This document shows positions 23,723 to 31,541 of a stretch of DNA of 31,596 bases, piece by piece; the stretch's first letter is position 1; each line of letters begins with the position of its first letter. Under the pieces are notes generated by a model. The model worked only from the letters and a program-made list of their open reading frames with translations. It made no database searches and had not been told where the DNA came from. The DNA lies in NCBI GenBank assembly GCA_905370385.1, contig CAJPKN010000008.1, positions 1 to 31,596 on the forward strand, read 5' to 3'. The DNA is from Stomatobaculum longum (lineage in GTDB: Bacteria; Bacillota; Clostridia; Lachnospirales; Lachnospiraceae). The position numbers were made by a program, and so were the translations under genes.

Positions 23723-25912
23723 TCAGAGTATCATCGACAGCCCGATTCTCTGCTTCTTGACATCGGCCTCGACCACCTTGACCTCGACAATGTCGCCGAC
23801 TTTCACAACTTCCGAGGGGTGCTTCACAAACTTGCCCTTCTTCATGCGGGAGATGTGCACGAGGCCGTCCTGGTGTACGCCGATGTCCACAAAGGCGCCG
23901 AAGTCAATGACGTTTCGCACGGTGCCGCGGAGTATCATGCCGGGCTTCAAATCCTCAATCTGCAGCACATCGCTCTTTAAGATGGGCTTCGGCATATCTT
24001 CGCGGGGATCGCGCCGCGCCGTTGTGAGTTCCTTCTCGACGCTCTCCAGCGTGACCTCTCCGACCGAGAGCTGCTCCGCAAGTGCCTTCCGCTTTGCCTT
24101 GTTGAGTTTAAAGCTGAGACGGCCTTCCCGAAGCTTCTCCTCGCTCTCCCCCGCCGCCTCAAGGATGGCCTTCGCGAGCGCATAGCTCTCCGGGTGCACG
24201 CCGGTGTCGTCGAGCGGGTTCTCGCCACCGCTGATACGAAGGAAGCCCGCGCACTGCTCAAAGGCCTTGGGGCCGAGCTTCGAGACTTTTAAGAGCTCCT
24301 TCCGATTCTTGAATTTGCCGTTCTCCTCGCGATAGCTCACGATATTCTTTGCCGTGGTCTTCGTGATGCCGGAGATATAGCGGAGCAGGGGCGCCGAAGC
24401 GGTGTTTAAATCCACGCCGACCGCGTTCACGCAGTCCTCGACCACGCCCTCCAGCGCCTCGCCGAGGCGCTTCTGCTCCATGTCGTGCTGGTACTGCCCA
24501 ACGCCGATCGACTTCGGGTCAATCTTCACGAGCTCCGCGAGCGGGTCCTGTACGCGGCGCGCAATCGAGGCCGCACTGCGCTGTCCCACATCGAACTCCG
24601 GGAACTCCTCGGTCGCGAGCGCACTCGCGGAGTAGACCGAAGCGCCCGCCTCATTCGTAATCACATAGGAGACCTTCTGCGGGAGTTCTTTTAAGACCTC
24701 CGCGACAAACTGCTCGGACTCGCGGGAAGCCGTGCCGTTTCCGATTGAAATCAGGGTCACGCCGTACTTCTCGATAAATTCTCGCAGCTTCTCCGCCGCC
24801 GCGCGCTGCTTCTTCTCGTTGGTCGGCATGGTCGGGTAGACCACAGCGGTATCCAGCACCTTGCCGGTCTCGTCAACGACCGCAAGCTTACAGCCCGTGC
24901 GGAACGCCGGGTCCCAGCCGAGCACCACCTCGCCCGCAATCGGCGGCTGCATGAGCAGCTGATGCAGGTTCTTCCGGAACACCTCAATGGCCCCCGTCTC
25001 CGCCGCCTCGGTGAGTTCGTTCCGAATGTCGCGTTCCACCGCAGGCGCCATGAGGCGCACATAGCTGTCCGTAATCGCGCGGTCCATGGCCTCGGCGGTG
25101 TTCTTGTTTTCCGCTTTAATCAGGCGGCTGCGGAGGGTCGAAAGAATCTCCTCGCTCGGTGCCTCGATGTAGACCCGCAAAATCTTTTCTTTCTCGCCGC
25201 GGTTCATCGCGAGCACGCGGTAGCCGGTCGCCTTCATCAGAGGCTCGCGGAAGTCATAGTAGGTCTCGTAGACCGCCCGCTTCTCTCTCTCCTTCTCCGC
25301 CTCGTTCTGCTTCTCCGCGCTGCCCTTCTGCTCACGCCGCGCTGCGCAGAGCTGACCGCCCCGCTTGGTCGTATCGCGCACATAGCTTCGAATGACGCGC
25401 GCGTCGGAAAAGCGCTCCGCGAGTATGTCCAGAGCGCCCTGAATGCAGAGTGCCGCGGTACCGATGCCCTTTTCCTCAGAGATGAAGTGCTCGGCCTCTT
25501 CCTCGAGGCTCTTCTCTGTCTTCTGCGCCCAGATGAGATCCGCGAGCTCACTTAGCCCCCGCTCCATGGCCACCGTCGCGCGGGTGCTGCGCTTCGGGCG
25601 ATAGGGGAGGTAGATGTCCTCGAGCTGCACCAGAGTCTCCGCCGCATCAAGCTGCGCGCCGAGCGCCTCCGTCATCTTCCCCTGCTCCGTGATTGCCGCG
25701 CGTATCTTTTCGCGGCGTTCTTCCAGATTGCGAAGTGCGGTGAGCCGCGTATCGAGCGTTCTCAGCTGTTCATCGTCCAGCGAGCCGGTCACTTCCTTCC
25801 GGTAGCGGGCTATAAAGGGGATGGTCGCGCCCTCGTCGATTAAGTTGACGGCTGCGTCCACCTGTTCTGTCCGGACCCCGAGTTCCTCTGCGATTTTCTG
25901 ATGAATGTTCAA
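23723..25912 (-). CDS. tex: Tex family RNA-binding transcription accessory protein
   Basis: The 729-residue protein has the Tex layout: an N-terminal helical domain (about residues 1-190), a YqgF-like nuclease-fold domain with LGWDPAFRTGCKLAVVD, helix-hairpin-helix repeats (TKTTAKNIVSYREENGKF), and a C-terminal S1 domain (GMILRGTVRNVIDFGAFVD). Tex proteins bind nucleic acid and influence transcription and stress survival. I choose TTG at 25912 as the start because GGGAGG sits seven bases before it and LNIHQKIAEE is the expected N-terminus; the longer frame to 25966 is not supported. It is monocistronic. A 16-base GC palindrome lies just upstream. Confidence 0.94.
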   Translation of the reverse strand: MNIHQKIAEELGVRTEQVDAAVNLIDEGATIPFIARYRKEVTGSLDDEQLRTLDTRLTALRNLEERREKIRAAITEQGKMTEALGAQLDAAETLVQLEDIYLPYRPKRSTRATVAMERGLSELADLIWAQKTEKSLEEEAEHFISEEKGIGTAALCIQGALDILAERFSDARVIRSYVRDTTKRGGQLCAARREQKGSAEKQNEAEKEREKRAVYETYYDFREPLMKATGYRVLAMNRGEKEKILRVYIEAPSEEILSTLRSRLIKAENKNTAEAMDRAITDSYVRLMAPAVERDIRNELTEAAETGAIEVFRKNLHQLLMQPPIAGEVVLGWDPAFRTGCKLAVVDETGKVLDTAVVYPTMPTNEKKQRAAAEKLREFIEKYGVTLISIGNGTASRESEQFVAEVLKELPQKVSYVITNEAGASVYSASALATEEFPEFDVGQRSAASIARRVQDPLAELVKIDPKSIGVGQYQHDMEQKRLGEALEGVVEDCVNAVGVDLNTASAPLLRYISGITKTTAKNIVSYREENGKFKNRKELLKVSKLGPKAFEQCAGFLRISGGENPLDDTGVHPESYALAKAILEAAGESEEKLREGRLSFKLNKAKRKALAEQLSVGEVTLESVEKELTTARRDPREDMPKPILKSDVLQIEDLKPGMILRGTVRNVIDFGAFVDIGVHQDGLVHISRMKKGKFVKHPSEVVKVGDIVEVKVVEADVKKQRIGLSMIL

Positions 25913-25934
25913 GCCTTTTCCTCCCAAGCATGCC

Positions 25935-25950
25935 GCCCGCCGCGGCGGGC
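25935..25950. repeat. Perfect 16-base palindrome upstream of tex
   Basis: GCCCGCCGCGGCGGGC reads the same on both strands. It sits about 23 bases before the tex TTG start, beside a CGGCA/TGCCG-rich stretch. It could form a leader hairpin or a dimeric protein site; no role is shown. Confidence 0.5.
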
Positions 25951-26042
25951 AAGTACGGCACGGCACGCCTTTTCGTCACATTTTTCCCTTATTTTAATCT
26001 ATGGGTAATCAAAAAACTAGCACTGTTTCCGTCCCCCCTGCC

Positions 26043-26071
26043 TTGCATTCACCGCCCGAATCTATTATGAT
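26043..26071 (+). promoter_or_regulatory. Promoter for the PurF-like gene
   Basis: TTGCAT (26043-26048), a 17-base spacer and TATGAT (26066-26071) lie about 50 bases before the ATG at 26121. The -10 matches five of six bases. No purine-box-like motif was recognised. Confidence 0.5.
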
Positions 26072-26120
26072 TTTTGCGGTAACACGGTATTCTGTATGCG
26101 CATTCTGAAAGGAAGGTCCT

Positions 26121-27536
26121 ATGGGAGGCATCTTTGCATCGGCACTCAAAGAGGATTGTGTCTTTGATCTTTTCTTTGGCACGGATTATCACTCGCACCT
26201 CGGTACACGGCGCGGCGGCATGGCCGTCTACGGAAAGAAAGGCTTTGACCGCGCCATTCACAACATAGAAAACAGCCCCTTCCGCACCAAGTTTGCGGAT
26301 GATGTGAAGACCATGGAGGGAAACCTCGGCATCGGATGTATTTCCGACTACGAGGCGCAGCCTCTCATTGTGCGCTCCCACCACGGCACCTATGCAATCA
26401 CGACAGTCGGTCGCATCAACAACCTGAATGTGCTCTCGGATGAGCTCTTAAAGAACAACGGCTCCTCCTTCCTCGAGATGAGCGGCGGCTTCATCAATCC
26501 GACCGAGTTGGTCGCAGCGCTGATTAACCGCAAAGACAATCTGATCGAGGGACTTCGCTACGCCCAGGAAATGATTGACGGCTCCATGAGCATTATGCTC
26601 CTGACCCCGCAGGGCATCTATCTGTCCCGCGACAAGCTCGGCAGAACGCCGATTGTTGTGGGGCGCAAGGCGGAGGGCTACTGCGCCTCCTTCGAGAGTT
26701 TTGCCTATCTGAATCTCGGCTACGAGGACTTCCGCGAACTGGGCCCCGGCGAAATTGCCGTGATGACCCCTGAGGCGCTCACGCCCCTCTCCGCCCCCGG
26801 AAAGAAGATGCGCATCTGCACCTTCCTCTGGGTCTACTACGGCTACCCATCTTCCTCCTACGAGGGCGTATCCGTCGAGGCCATGCGCGTGCGCTGCGGT
26901 GAGGAACTCGCAAAACGCGACCACATGAGCCACGAGCAGATTGACTCGGTGGCAGGTGTTCCTGACTCCGGTACCGCGCACGCAATCGGCTACGCGAATG
27001 AGTCCGGCGTTCCGTTCGCACGGCCCTTTATCAAGTACACGCCGACCTGGCCGCGGTCTTTCATGCCGACCATTCAGGATAAGCGCGATCTCATCGCAAA
27101 GATGAAGCTGATTCCGGTGCACGAGCTCATCAACGGACAGCGCCTGCTCTTAATCGACGACTCCATTGTCCGCGGCACCCAGCTCCGCGAAACCACCGAG
27201 TTCCTGTACCACAGCGGTGCAAAGGAAGTCCATGTTCGTCCGGCCTGCCCGCCGCTGCTCTTCGGCTGTAAGTACCTGAACTTCTCACGCTCGACCGGTG
27301 AGATGGAGCTCATCACGCGGCGCATGATACGCGACGCCGAGGGCGAGAATGTGAGCAGAGAAATTCTGACAGACTATGCAAACCCGGACTCCGAGCGCTA
27401 TCAGGCGATGCTCGATGTCATCTGCAAGCAGCTGAACTTTACAACCCTCCGCTATAACCGCCTCGACGACCTCATCAAGGCTGTCGGCATCGACCGCGAT
27501 AAGCTCTGTACCTATTGCTGGGACGGTCGGGAGTAA
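26121..27536 (+). CDS. PurF-like amidophosphoribosyltransferase homologue lacking the N-terminal cysteine
   Basis: The 471-residue protein aligns by eye with PurF over its length: an N-terminal Ntn glutaminase-like domain, then a phosphoribosyltransferase domain with the PRPP loop LLLIDDSIVRGTQ (D346-D347, R351-T353) and PDSGTAHAIGYANESGVPF. Cysteines C233, C383, C463 and C466 sit where B. subtilis PurF binds its 4Fe-4S cluster. However, the protein begins Met-Gly-Gly-Ile, not Met-Cys-Gly-Ile, so the glutaminase nucleophile is absent, and the HNG-type glutamine-site motif reads VGRIN. AAGGAAGG fixes the ATG. It is monocistronic with a strong terminator. It may be ammonia-dependent, use another substrate, or be regulatory. 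No other purine genes are near. Confidence 0.8.
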   Translation: MGGIFASALKEDCVFDLFFGTDYHSHLGTRRGGMAVYGKKGFDRAIHNIENSPFRTKFADDVKTMEGNLGIGCISDYEAQPLIVRSHHGTYAITTVGRINNLNVLSDELLKNNGSSFLEMSGGFINPTELVAALINRKDNLIEGLRYAQEMIDGSMSIMLLTPQGIYLSRDKLGRTPIVVGRKAEGYCASFESFAYLNLGYEDFRELGPGEIAVMTPEALTPLSAPGKKMRICTFLWVYYGYPSSSYEGVSVEAMRVRCGEELAKRDHMSHEQIDSVAGVPDSGTAHAIGYANESGVPFARPFIKYTPTWPRSFMPTIQDKRDLIAKMKLIPVHELINGQRLLLIDDSIVRGTQLRETTEFLYHSGAKEVHVRPACPPLLFGCKYLNFSRSTGEMELITRRMIRDAEGENVSREILTDYANPDSERYQAMLDVICKQLNFTTLRYNRLDDLIKAVGIDRDKLCTYCWDGRE

Positions 27537-27553
27537 GGACTTCGAAACAAACG

Positions 27554-27586
27554 AAAAAGCACTGTTCTCGCGGAACAGTGCTTTTT
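27554..27586. terminator. Perfect bidirectional terminator
   Basis: A 14-base stem (27554-27567 with 27573-27586) with a five-base loop carries five As on the left and five Ts on the right. It works as an intrinsic terminator in both directions: for the PurF-like gene on the plus strand and for the proposed noncoding RNA on the minus strand. Confidence 0.93.
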
Positions 27587-28145
27587 ATATGCCTCAAACA
27601 GTAGCAAGGCACCAAACTTCCCGGTATGAAGTTCGCTCCGTATTCTGTGCCGCGCGCCTTTCGCAGTTCTCTACGGAAAGTCACTTTGCCCCGGGTCCGA
27701 ATCTCCTATTTTCACTTCTCATGAACCGAAGTGAAGCGCCTTCCGCTTCATCTCGTTCAAGAAGTTCTCACCTTGCAAGCTTTCATTCGACCAACGTTAT
27801 CGGGGCTTCTTTCGACTCTTCTGCCGACTCTTTTAATCGCCCTTCCGTTTGCTGGCAGATTAGTCTAAGCGTTACCTGTCCCATGACTCATTCCAAGAAT
27901 ACCACATTGCATGCTTCATAACCTTGTCTTCCAAACATATTGTTTCAAGGAAGCTGTTTACCAACTTTTTTATCCTATAACACAACTTTCCCGAGGCTTT
28001 TGCCAACGCTTCCGTCGGCAATGTTGTTCGTCCTTCCGCTTGTTGTCGCTGAATTGCCCTTTGTTTTCCCCCATAAAAGGGAGGAGGCCGGGGGCTTTCG
28101 CTCCCGGCCAGTATATGAAAAAAAGATGTTCGCGGTTTCCCGCTT
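27554..28145 (-). ncRNA. Candidate large structured noncoding RNA, about 590 nt
   Basis: This gene-free stretch is less G+C-rich than its neighbours. Its ORFs have no recognisable product. On the minus strand it has a promoter at 28152-28179 and ends at the terminator at 27554-27586. Local helices in order: GCGG-GAAA-CCGC (28143-28132); a 10-base stem capped by GAAA (28109-28086, one G-U pair); an eight-base stem (28021-28000); and a three-part long stem (27954-27913). Further along are CGCTTC-type and CACTTC-type hairpins (27749-27733 and 27733-27713) and AACTTC/GAAGTT (27633-27615). GAAA tetraloops appear only when read on this strand. I do not recognise it as RNase P, tmRNA or SRP RNA. Its size resembles the OLE and ROOL classes. 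Confidence 0.6.
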
Positions 28146-28151
28146 GCTATG

Positions 28152-28179
28152 TTTATATGATAGCGAAGAGTCGTGATAA
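28152..28179 (-). promoter_or_regulatory. Promoter for the candidate noncoding RNA
   Basis: On the minus strand TTATCA (28174-28179), a 16-base spacer and TATAAA (28152-28157) predict a start near 28145, two bases before the first GAAA-capped hairpin. It lies 57 bases beyond the stop codon of the MATE gene, so it separates the RNA from that transcript. Confidence 0.55.
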
Positions 28180-28235
28180 ATTCATGTGCGCCTTGTAACG
28201 CTTTTTCAAAGAAATCATGAATAAATTATGAACGT

Positions 28236-29615
28236 TCACTCCTCCTGCAAACCGAGCAAAAGGCAGAGCTTTCTGTGGCAGTGATGAAACGCGGGAATTA
28301 AGAAGCAATCCGCGGCAAGCCAGGCGAGGGGAGAAGCAAAGAAAATTGCGTAGACACCGAAGAAGCGAACGCCGACAAAACCCATGAAAGTGCGCGCTGC
28401 CATCTCCGCAACGCCCGCCAAGATTGCAAAGACGGAATAGCCCATGCCCTGAATCGTAAAGCGCCACACATTGACCACCGTAAGGGCGCCATAGAAGGCT
28501 GCGTTTGCAAGCAGGAAGAGCTTTGCCTGTTGCAAAATTTCTGTCTGCTCCGACGAGATAAATAGTTGCGGCAACTTATCACCGAAGAGGAAGCAGAGCA
28601 AGAAGGCAAACAGGCCGTAGAGTATGCCAATTCGCGTCGCCACATAAACGCCTTCCTTGACGCGACGCAACTTGCCCGCGCCGACATTCTGACCCGCATA
28701 GGTGGCCATGGTCACACCCAACGCATCGTAGACAGAGCAGAGGAACATGCTGATCTTCTGTCCCGCCGTCACTGCCGCAACCGTCACCGTGCCGAGCATA
28801 TTGACCGCGCTCTGCACAATGACCGAACCGATTGCCGTAATCGAATACTGCAATCCCATCGGCAAGGCCATTGCAAGCAGGATTTCGCATTTTCTGCGGT
28901 CAAAGTTAAGCTCCCGCGGCGCAAAACGGAGCAACGGAAACTTCTTCCGCATATAAAAGATGCACAGAATACCGGAGACCGCCTGTGAGAACACGGTCGC
29001 AAGCGCCGGGCCGTTCACACTGAAGCCGAATCCGACAATCGTCACAAAGTCGAGGACGATGTTGATGACCGATGCGAGAATCAAGAAGTACACCGGTGTC
29101 TTCGAGTCTCCCAGGGCACGAATCAGGCTCGCCGTCACATTGTAGAGATAGGTGGTCGGAATGCCGAGGAAGATGATAAAAATATATTGATAGGCATAGG
29201 GCATGATTTCCTCCGGTGTCTGCGTCCAAACGAGGAGGGGTTTCGTAAAGATGGCAACGAGTCCCGTCACGACAAACGAAAAAATCAGGCTGAGCCATAT
29301 GGTATTCGCGATAAATTTGCGCATATCCGTATAATCACGCGCACCGAAGCGCTGTGCCACCGGAATCGCAAAGCCCGAGGACATGCCGATCACAAAGCCG
29401 TTGATCAGGAAGTTAATCGCCGCCGTGGAACCAACGCCCGCAAGTGCATTGATGCTGAGGTAACGTCCCACGATTACCGTATCCGCCATGCTGTAAAACT
29501 GCTGGAACAAGGTTCCCAGTAACATGGGAATCGCAAATCCCAAAATGAGCGCCGTCGGGCTTCCCGCCGTCATGTCGACTATCGCTGCCTTCTTGCTTCT
29601 CATCATTTCCTTCAT
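28236..29615 (-). CDS. MATE family multidrug efflux transporter
   Basis: The 459-residue protein has about 12 predicted membrane helices in two similar halves. The N-terminal signature is IPMLLGTLFQQFYSMADTVIVGRYLS, with ALAGVGSTAAINFLI following. This is a MATE (NorM/MepA-like) exporter that uses a sodium or proton gradient to expel cationic drugs or metabolites. Length is normal. The ATG at 29615 has GGAGGTG upstream. Its own promoter at 29690-29718 is followed by a hairpin plus U-run before the ribosome binding site, suggesting attenuation. No regulator gene is adjacent. Confidence 0.92.
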   Translation of the reverse strand: MKEMMRSKKAAIVDMTAGSPTALILGFAIPMLLGTLFQQFYSMADTVIVGRYLSINALAGVGSTAAINFLINGFVIGMSSGFAIPVAQRFGARDYTDMRKFIANTIWLSLIFSFVVTGLVAIFTKPLLVWTQTPEEIMPYAYQYIFIIFLGIPTTYLYNVTASLIRALGDSKTPVYFLILASVINIVLDFVTIVGFGFSVNGPALATVFSQAVSGILCIFYMRKKFPLLRFAPRELNFDRRKCEILLAMALPMGLQYSITAIGSVIVQSAVNMLGTVTVAAVTAGQKISMFLCSVYDALGVTMATYAGQNVGAGKLRRVKEGVYVATRIGILYGLFAFLLCFLFGDKLPQLFISSEQTEILQQAKLFLLANAAFYGALTVVNVWRFTIQGMGYSVFAILAGVAEMAARTFMGFVGVRFFGVYAIFFASPLAWLAADCFLIPAFHHCHRKLCLLLGLQEE

Positions 29616-29640
29616 AGGTCGTTCACCTCCGTTTCAATTT

Positions 29641-29672
29641 AAAAAAATAAGATCGACAAAGAGTTGTCAATC
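29641..29672 (-). promoter_or_regulatory. Terminator-like inverted repeat in the MATE leader (attenuator or operator)
   Basis: On the minus strand GATTGACAA and TTGTCGATC form a nine-base stem (one G-U pair) with a four-base loop, followed by TTATTTTTTT, then the MATE ribosome binding site. The promoter lies just upstream, so this sits in the leader. It could be a transcription attenuator, or its DNA palindrome could be a repressor operator. Confidence 0.55.
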
Positions 29673-29689
29673 TCATCGCACGAGACTCT

Positions 29690-29718
29690 GTTATACACGC
29701 CTTGTAAGCGGAATGCAA
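29690..29718 (-). promoter_or_regulatory. Promoter for the MATE gene
   Basis: On the minus strand TTGCAT (29713-29718), a 17-base spacer and TATAAC (29690-29695) predict a start near 29683. A TTGACA also lies within the inverted repeat at 29651-29672 but has no well-placed -10. Confidence 0.5.
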
Positions 29719-29876
29719 GCGGGATATTCGTTTTTTTTCGCTCTGAGGGACATGTATTCTATTTTATACAGTTAACGGCGCCTGTTGCCCGACGCTTCTT
29801 GCCGTGTCTCCCCCGGCCTATGCATCCGCCGCTTTCGAAGCGTCTACTCTTTGACTTATTATGCTCTAATGAGAAT

Positions 29877-29918
29877 CCCCCTCCGCAGCGCCTTATCATA
29901 ACGGCGTTGCAGAGGGGG
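29877..29918 (-). terminator. Terminator of the FolT-like gene
   Basis: A long GC-rich stem (29877-29892 with 29903-29918; 16 pairs with one G-U and one mismatch on the minus strand) lies 28 bases after the stop codon. The following ATTCTCATT is only weakly U-rich. From here to 29719 I see nothing further of note. Confidence 0.7.
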
Positions 29919-29946
29919 AAGCAATCGGTTTATCTATCTGATTGTC

Positions 29947-30483
29947 TTATTCACTTGCACTGCGCCGCTGCAGAAACGATGCGTTCAGCGCAATTTTCTG
30001 CACAAGCTGCAGAATCGCATAGAGCAGGATGCACTCCGGTACAAAGAGAATCGCTGCTTTGATAAAGCGGGTCTTAACCAGCAAATGGAAGGCCTTGCCG
30101 TACATCATGGAGAGCCAAAGCGGGTTCAACAGGAAGCTGATCAGCACCGTGTTGATCACGCGGGCAATGACAACGCGCTTCATGGAAAGCGGCTTCTTAT
30201 AAAGTATCAGGCCGTAAACCACGCCGTTGATGATTGCATTCAGCGTAAAGCCGGGAAAGAAGGGGCCGGTCGGACGGACCAGATAGCCCAGCACATCCGC
30301 AAGCGCACCGACGGTACCCGATACAAAGGGGCCGAATAAAAAACCCGCGCTTGCATTTGCCAAAAAGGCGAAGCTGAATTCAAGCGTCGGTGTAATCACA
30401 ATCTTCAAAAACTTGAGCGTCACCGCGAGCGCCACGAGTAGCGCTGCCACCGTCAGCGATCTGACATTTTTCATGTGTTCCAT
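29947..30483 (-). CDS. folT: ECF transporter S component, folate family (FolT-like)
   Basis: The 178-residue membrane protein has about five to six helices. The pattern SLTVAALLVALAVTLKFL, then FLFGPFVSGTVGALADVLGYLVRPTGPFFPGFTLNA split across two helices, is what I recall for the folate-family ECF S components. It would bind folate for uptake through a shared ECF module encoded elsewhere. I take the ATG at 30483 because AGGAGGAAAAAAGC precedes it; a longer frame is not supported. A consensus TTGACA promoter lies about 75-100 bases upstream. The leader has a small hairpin but does not obviously match the THF riboswitch. The symbol is tentative. Confidence 0.78.
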   Translation of the reverse strand: MEHMKNVRSLTVAALLVALAVTLKFLKIVITPTLEFSFAFLANASAGFLFGPFVSGTVGALADVLGYLVRPTGPFFPGFTLNAIINGVVYGLILYKKPLSMKRVVIARVINTVLISFLLNPLWLSMMYGKAFHLLVKTRFIKAAILFVPECILLYAILQLVQKIALNASFLQRRSASE

Positions 30484-30555
30484 GCTTTTTTCCTCCTGAG
30501 AAAAGTGCACTACGTTTCCATATTCTGTTTTCGGCTACAAGAATCAGACACCGGA

Positions 30556-30583
30556 TGCATACCGTCTGTCGTGAGTGTGTCAA
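30556..30583 (-). promoter_or_regulatory. Promoter for the FolT-like gene
   Basis: On the minus strand a perfect TTGACA (30578-30583) is followed after 16 bases by TATGCA (30556-30561). The -10 is weak. CAGAC/GTCTG overlaps it and could form a palindromic site. Confidence 0.45.
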
Positions 30584-30637
30584 AATTCCATGCAACGCGA
30601 ACCCTATCCCGTCACTCGGAATCTAAGGCTCATTATA

Positions 30638-31006
30638 CTACCTTTTCAGCCGCTCTTCTATCCAATCCTTCAAGACAAGCACATGATTGCAAGCCGGATC
30701 TTTTGCCGCGTAAACCAGAGTTACATTTCCCTCTTTCAGGAAATCCCGTATCTCGGAAAGAAACCCTTCTCCCGCAGGATTCGCATCCAGTTCTTTGCGG
30801 TAGAGCTCCGTAAACGTGGCAAAACGCTCAGGCTCATGCCCGAACCACTTTCTGAGGTCCGGAGAAGGCGTAATCTCTTTCTCCCAGCGCGTCAGCGCCG
30901 CCCTCTCTTTGCTGATTCCCCTCGGCCACAGTCTGTCTACCAAAATACGCGTTCCGTCTGTCGGCTCCGCCGACTCGTAGATACGCTTCATCTTCAGCTC
31001 ATTCAT
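30638..31006 (-). CDS. DUF488 family protein (YeaO-like)
   Basis: The 122-residue protein contains the family hallmarks RILVDRLWPRGISKE, then a WFGHEPERFATF segment and LVYAAKDPACNHVLVL, all expected for DUF488. Its biochemical role is not established; some members lie near MarR-type regulators. Length is typical. The ATG at 31006 has AAAGGAGGAG upstream. The gene stands alone, and its promoter lies about 400 bases upstream with about three 94-base tandem repeats in between, which is unusual for a small housekeeping-type gene. Confidence 0.9.
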   Translation of the reverse strand: MNELKMKRIYESAEPTDGTRILVDRLWPRGISKERAALTRWEKEITPSPDLRKWFGHEPERFATFTELYRKELDANPAGEGFLSEIRDFLKEGNVTLVYAAKDPACNHVLVLKDWIEERLKR

Positions 31007-31072
31007 TTCCCGCTCCTCCTTTCGTTATCTACCGTTCTCGGAGTTTCTATCATTTCCTTCCTACATACCCCG

Positions 31073-31354
31073 GCGCGCGAAAGCGCAACGTCCCAGAAGC
31101 GCGCTGCTCTACGCACAGCCGGGAAATATAAATCACTGCCGTCACACGGGCTTGAGAGCCGTTCTTGCGCGCGAAAGCGAAACGTCTCGGAATCGCGCTG
31201 CTCTACGCACAGCCGGGAAATATAAATCACTGCCGTCACATGGGCTTGAGAGCCGTTCTTGCGCGCGAAAGCGCAGCGTCCCGGAATCAGATTGCTCTAC
31301 ACACAACTGCGAATTATAAATCGCTGCCGTCGCAAGGGCTTGATCTGCTCACTT
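31073..31354. repeat. About three tandem copies of a 94-base unit
   Basis: Copies lie at 31073-31166, 31167-31260 and 31261 to about 31354. The first two differ at only five positions (about 95% identity); the third is more diverged, mainly in its middle and last 15 bases. Each begins GCGCGCGAAAGCG, which can fold as a small GAAA-loop hairpin. Each contains GCTCTAC and a TATAAATC segment. Since 94 is not a multiple of three, a repeated protein is unlikely. The array lies between the DUF488 promoter and its gene. Confidence 0.92.
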
Positions 31355-31401
31355 GGAATCGATTCGGCTATGCTCTGGGTTTCCTTTGTTCCCTACTCGT
31401 C

Positions 31402-31429
31402 ATTATAGAAAGCTCTCATTTTTTTGCAA
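31402..31429 (-). promoter_or_regulatory. Promoter upstream of the repeat array and DUF488 gene
   Basis: On the minus strand TTGCAA (31424-31429), a 16-base spacer and a perfect TATAAT (31402-31407) lie immediately after the tRNA terminator. Transcription from about 31395 would run through all the 94-base repeats into the DUF488 gene. Confidence 0.6.
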
Positions 31430-31430
31430 C

Positions 31431-31454
31431 AAAAAACCGGTCCTTCGGACCGGT
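31431..31454 (-). terminator. Terminator of the tRNA operon
   Basis: ACCGGTCC and GGACCGGT form a perfect eight-base stem with a three-base loop, followed on the minus strand by TTTTTT. It lies nine bases after the tRNA-Cys 3' end. Confidence 0.9.
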
Positions 31455-31462
31455 CTCACGAG

Positions 31463-31533
31463 AGGCGACAACCGGATTCGGACCGGTGATCAGGGTTTTG
31501 CAGACCCACGCCTTACCACTTGGCTATGTCGCC
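31463..31533 (-). tRNA. tRNA-Cys (anticodon GCA)
   Basis: On the minus strand the 71-base gene starts GGCGACA and ends TGTCGCC plus a U discriminator, a perfect seven-base acceptor stem. The anticodon arm GGGTCTGCAAAACCC shows GCA, and the T-arm carries GGTCCGAATCC. A U discriminator base is the rule for tRNA-Cys. CCA is not encoded. It follows tRNA-Asn after eight bases. Confidence 0.96.
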
Positions 31534-31541
31534 ATATTAAG

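Noticed and set aside
27589..28198. Two plus-strand ORFs of 110 and 95 residues in the gene-free region
   Set aside because: They are rich in Ser and Phe with no family resemblance or good ribosome binding site, and they overlap the helices and tetraloops that make sense only on the minus strand.
30484..30600. A THF riboswitch before the FolT-like gene
   Set aside because: The leader has a small hairpin and a GCATCCG-like string, but the overall order and pairing of a THF riboswitch could not be seen.
31003..31239. A 78-codon minus-strand frame through the 94-base repeats
   Set aside because: The repeat length is not a multiple of three, so the copies are read in different frames. No ribosome binding site is evident, and it overlaps the DUF488 start.
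31073..31354. The tandem repeats as a CRISPR array
   Set aside because: The units are contiguous 94-base copies without variable spacers, and no cas genes are in the window.
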